DNA from: Graphiopsis chlorocephala
Taxonomy: Eukaryota > Ascomycota > Dothideomycetes > Cladosporiales > Cladosporiaceae
Direction: 5' to 3'
Length of the DNA stretch: 64,000 nucleotides
Assembly: GCA_022828445.1 (NCBI GenBank)
Contig: JAIZZJ010000013.1
Span: forward strand, 992,001-1,056,000
Positions within the stretch are counted from its first letter, which is position 1. Each line of letters opens with the position of its first letter. The notes below the pieces were generated by a model. It ran no database searches and had not been told where the DNA came from. It saw only the letters and a list, made by a program, of their open reading frames with translations. Positions 61,376 to 64,000 of the stretch are shown piece by piece. The translations under genes and the position numbers were made by a program.

Positions 61376-64000
61376 ATGTCTTTCCCAGATCCGCCACCAA
61401 GCGTGCAAGACAGGCTTCTTGCCATTCGCAATACTAATGGTATGTCCAACCAGGCCCGTTTGTCATGGCCCAAACGGACACTAACCAACGACACCCTTGC
61501 AGTTTCAAATCCCAGCATAGTACACAGGCGGTCAGAGCAGAGCATCACTGCCTCCGAAGATTACTATTCTCTCTCGCCTTCTTCCTCCTCGTCGACATAC
61601 AACGTCAGACACGTCAACGATCCCGCTCATCCTGCCCACTCGGAAGCAACCATCATCCGATACTCCACGCCGCCTTCAAGGCTTCGGACTCCTGCACACT
61701 CACGCGACAACCTCCACCAGTACTCCCGAGTTCCTCAAGTCGATGACGGCAATCCTGGCGGTGCGGCACTAAGAGGCCTTGGTCAACGACGACAAAGCAT
61801 CGATAGCTCTAGCTCACGTGAGCGACAAGCCATAGCTATGCCAGCACCATTAAACTTCCGTGCCGATGGTGGTATTCGCAGGAAGCCTGTTCCTAGCACT
61901 GTCATTGAGAACCCAAACTCGCCCACCTCTGGTGAAGCTTCAATCATTGCCGACAGAAGTCACTTCGGCTCGCCACCCACGCCTGGCCCCCATGATGAAC
62001 AATATGTTCGCTTTGCACTTGACCAATTAACAAGGGACGAGGAAGTGCGAGGTTCAAGAAGATACGCAGATGGCAACCGGTATTCAAGCACTAATCCATC
62101 CTACCCTGTGGCCGGCGTCATCTCGCATGATCGAGTATCGCAAGATGCCCCGGTGCGAAGCAACGAAGGCCGAAGAGCTGCACCGGCTGGCATTCCTCCT
62201 CTTCACACACGACACAGATCTAAGGCTGAGCAAATCCTTGGCGAAGACCCAACTTTGTATGATGGACCTGGCTCACCAGAACTCCCGACACGAAGCCCCC
62301 GTCGCAAGTCAACACCGCAGTACCTTGGTCGCGAACCACTTGCGAGCCCGCAGGGTCCGGATGTCTTTCTTCCATGTGCAGCAGATGCTTCTCGGCCATT
62401 GAACTTCTTGCCGGGCATTCTTCGTCGCGTTCAACTCGGCCTTTTCATTGCATTGGTCACGCTGTATCTTGCAGCGCTCATCTTTGCTGCTGCCTGGTCA
62501 GTCTCGGACACAGGTCTGTGGAGTTACACAGGCTTCGGAAACGGTCGATACTTCATTTTCAATTACCTACCCACTCTGCTTGGAACTGTTTTGCTGCTCT
62601 GGCTCTTCCAAATCCAGATTGCAATTACACGCATATCTCCCTTCCTCGCTCTTAGCTCAGCATCTCAATACACAAGGGACGAGGGTGCCGACTTGCCACT
62701 TTTCCAGACGAACTTCCTTGTTCCTTCATCTCTCCAGCACTTCCGCGCCGGCCAAACAATGCTCGGTGTGTTTACTCTAGTTGCATGGCTACAAGTGTTC
62801 ACACTACCTCTGTTGGCGTCGGGTTTCAACGTTTACTACCTGGGCTCTCCGGAACAGGGTGGTTGGAGGTGGATTGCAACACAGGGTGTCATTTGGCCTG
62901 CTATTGCCTTATACGCTTTCCTGCTCGTGGCTACAGTAGCGCTACTGATTCACCTTCACCGCCTGCAAGAGACTGGCATGAAGTGGGATCCACGCAGTCT
63001 TGCGGATCTTATGGTTCTGCTTGAGCGTTCAAACGCCTTGGCCGTAGATGCGGAACTTGGTGCCGAGACTGCAAGAGTTGGGCTGTGGAGGACCAGCCAC
63101 AGACCCAACGAGGTGTTCCACACATACGGACTGGCAGGCAGAGAGGTTAGGAAGTACAGCCTGGAAGATGGCAGGATCACAGAAAAGCCCACACAACAGC
63201 ACAACATTGGTGTTCTCTCCGACATCGAAGCCCAAAGGCCAGACACCGCTATCTCTCACGAGAAAGAGCAAGAACGGGAATCCAACGAAGCCATGCTGCC
63301 CCGCCGCGCGAGCTCAAGCTCCTCTTTGAGCGTCAACTCCATGATCGCTCTGCCGTGGTACCTCCGCCCGGTATTCACTTCTCTTTGGGCCATCAGTGCT
63401 GTGGTGCTCCTACTTGCTTTCCTTGTGGTATCTTACCTGCCATCTACTCGCGTGGCTGCCGGCTTCAACCCATCTATCCCGGCGCCTGTCAACCGTATGG
63501 GTTACTCTGGGACAAACTTCCTTTACTCATTCATCCCGACAGTCGTCGGTGAACTCTGCCTCCTCACATGGCTCAGCTTCGACCTCGCTCATCGCCGTCT
63601 CGCACCATTCTTCGCTCTGCTCTCAAACTTTGAGGGTGAGACCGCCGAGCGTTCCCTCCTACTATCTTACCATGCCGACCTACCTTTCCACGCCCCGTTG
63701 ACTGCGGCTGCCAATGCCCACTACCGCACAGCTTGGATCTCGATTGTCACTCTCCTAGCTGCCACGCTTCCCACTCTCGGCGGCGGTGTCTTCTGGGCCC
63801 AATTCTTCATCCCGACACAGTCAATCCTCATCTCAGCCCACATGCCCGCCTTCTACGCTCTTACGGTCTTCTTCACCATTTACGCCCTGTCACACCTCCT
63901 CCTACTCCCCATCTCGCACGCCGAGCGTCGCCTGGCCCACTCCTCAAGCTCTGACCACAACCCTGCGCTCACCTTCGCCGACATCCTCTCACTTGTACGC
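61376..64000 (+). CDS. DUF3433-type multi-pass membrane protein (partial, 3' end outside window)
   Basis: Exons 61376..61439 and 61503..>64000, one 63-bp intron; at least 854 residues, open to the window edge. The start is MSFPDPPPSVQDRLLAIRNT. The first about 340 residues are Ser/Pro/Arg-rich and cytosolic in type (RQSIDSSSSRERQAIAMPAP). Two similar membrane modules follow: GLFIALVTLYLAALIFAAAW with FIFNYLPTLLGTVLLLWLFQ and ITRISPFLALSSASQYTRDE, and later TSLWAISAVVLLLAFLVVSY with FLYSFIPTVVGELCLLTWLS and AHRRLAPFFALLSNFEGETA. The duplicated YxFNYLPTLLG / R(I/L)-x-PF-x-AL pattern is that of the fungus-specific DUF3433 family, whose biochemical role is unknown. Confidence 0.85.
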   Translation, partial: MSFPDPPPSVQDRLLAIRNTNGMSNQARLSWPKRTLTNDTLAVSNPSIVHRRSEQSITASEDYYSLSPSSSSSTYNVRHVNDPAHPAHSEATIIRYSTPPSRLRTPAHSRDNLHQYSRVPQVDDGNPGGAALRGLGQRRQSIDSSSSRERQAIAMPAPLNFRADGGIRRKPVPSTVIENPNSPTSGEASIIADRSHFGSPPTPGPHDEQYVRFALDQLTRDEEVRGSRRYADGNRYSSTNPSYPVAGVISHDRVSQDAPVRSNEGRRAAPAGIPPLHTRHRSKAEQILGEDPTLYDGPGSPELPTRSPRRKSTPQYLGREPLASPQGPDVFLPCAADASRPLNFLPGILRRVQLGLFIALVTLYLAALIFAAAWSVSDTGLWSYTGFGNGRYFIFNYLPTLLGTVLLLWLFQIQIAITRISPFLALSSASQYTRDEGADLPLFQTNFLVPSSLQHFRAGQTMLGVFTLVAWLQVFTLPLLASGFNVYYLGSPEQGGWRWIATQGVIWPAIALYAFLLVATVALLIHLHRLQETGMKWDPRSLADLMVLLERSNALAVDAELGAETARVGLWRTSHRPNEVFHTYGLAGREVRKYSLEDGRITEKPTQQHNIGVLSDIEAQRPDTAISHEKEQERESNEAMLPRRASSSSSLSVNSMIALPWYLRPVFTSLWAISAVVLLLAFLVVSYLPSTRVAAGFNPSIPAPVNRMGYSGTNFLYSFIPTVVGELCLLTWLSFDLAHRRLAPFFALLSNFEGETAERSLLLSYHADLPFHAPLTAAANAHYRTAWISIVTLLAATLPTLGGGVFWAQFFIPTQSILISAHMPAFYALTVFFTIYALSHLLLLPISHAERRLAHSSSSDHNPALTFADILSLVR

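Overview
This window is nuclear DNA of a filamentous ascomycete, most likely a dothideomycete of the Mycosphaerellales/Capnodiales group. The coding genes are fungal and carry short introns (mostly 46-70 nt, GTRNGT donors, CTAAC/CTGAC branch sites). Gene spacing is typical of Pezizomycotina. The left end carries the classic ascomycete mating-type neighbourhood APC5 - APN2 - MAT1-2-1. I place the organism from gene content and order only; no species can be named.

Region 1-14 kb is the sexual-identity region. APC5 (partial) and the DNA-repair nuclease APN2 are divergent. They are followed by the HMG-box regulator MAT1-2-1 on the minus strand. Back-to-back with it, across a 406-bp shared promoter, is a gene for a degenerate homeodomain-like protein. 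After a gene-poor stretch and an NVJ2-like lipid-transfer protein comes a secreted precursor with four W-x4-C-x3-G-x2-C peptides, three of them after KRE(A/E) sites. This is the layout of an alpha-factor-type pheromone precursor or a related Kex2-processed repeat peptide. A MAT idiomorph, a homeodomain-like partner and a pheromone-like precursor within about 10 kb is the most striking content of the window.

Region 14-37 kb is mostly conserved housekeeping: CMS1-like ribosome biogenesis, a Gfo/Idh/MocA oxidoreductase convergent with an intradiol ring-cleavage dioxygenase, a UBP3-type deubiquitinase, a coiled-coil nuclear protein, MGR2/ROMO1, a FHA tail-anchored SLMAP/FAR-type STRIPAK protein, a NIPSNAP protein, a CPT1/EPT1-type phospholipid synthase, an M20 amidohydrolase and a Gemin2-like protein.

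Region 37-56.4 kb holds a zinc alcohol dehydrogenase, a large acidic unknown protein, ISD11, a NOP6-like RRM protein, an MFS transporter, a mitochondrial carrier with a 7-nt microexon, FACT subunit SPT16, a DED1/Vasa-type DEAD-box helicase with variant motifs and an F-box/LRR protein.

Region 56.4-61.4 kb is a small gene graveyard. It has an SDR pseudogene with two in-frame stops, a possible small spliced gene and the C-terminal relic of a zinc alcohol dehydrogenase, all on the minus strand, next to an intact six-exon SDR on the plus strand. The window ends inside a large DUF3433-type membrane protein gene.

No rRNA, tRNA, CRISPR array or transposon was recognised. Exon coordinates below were deduced by reading splice sites by eye and keeping the frame and family motifs continuous; no transcript evidence was available.
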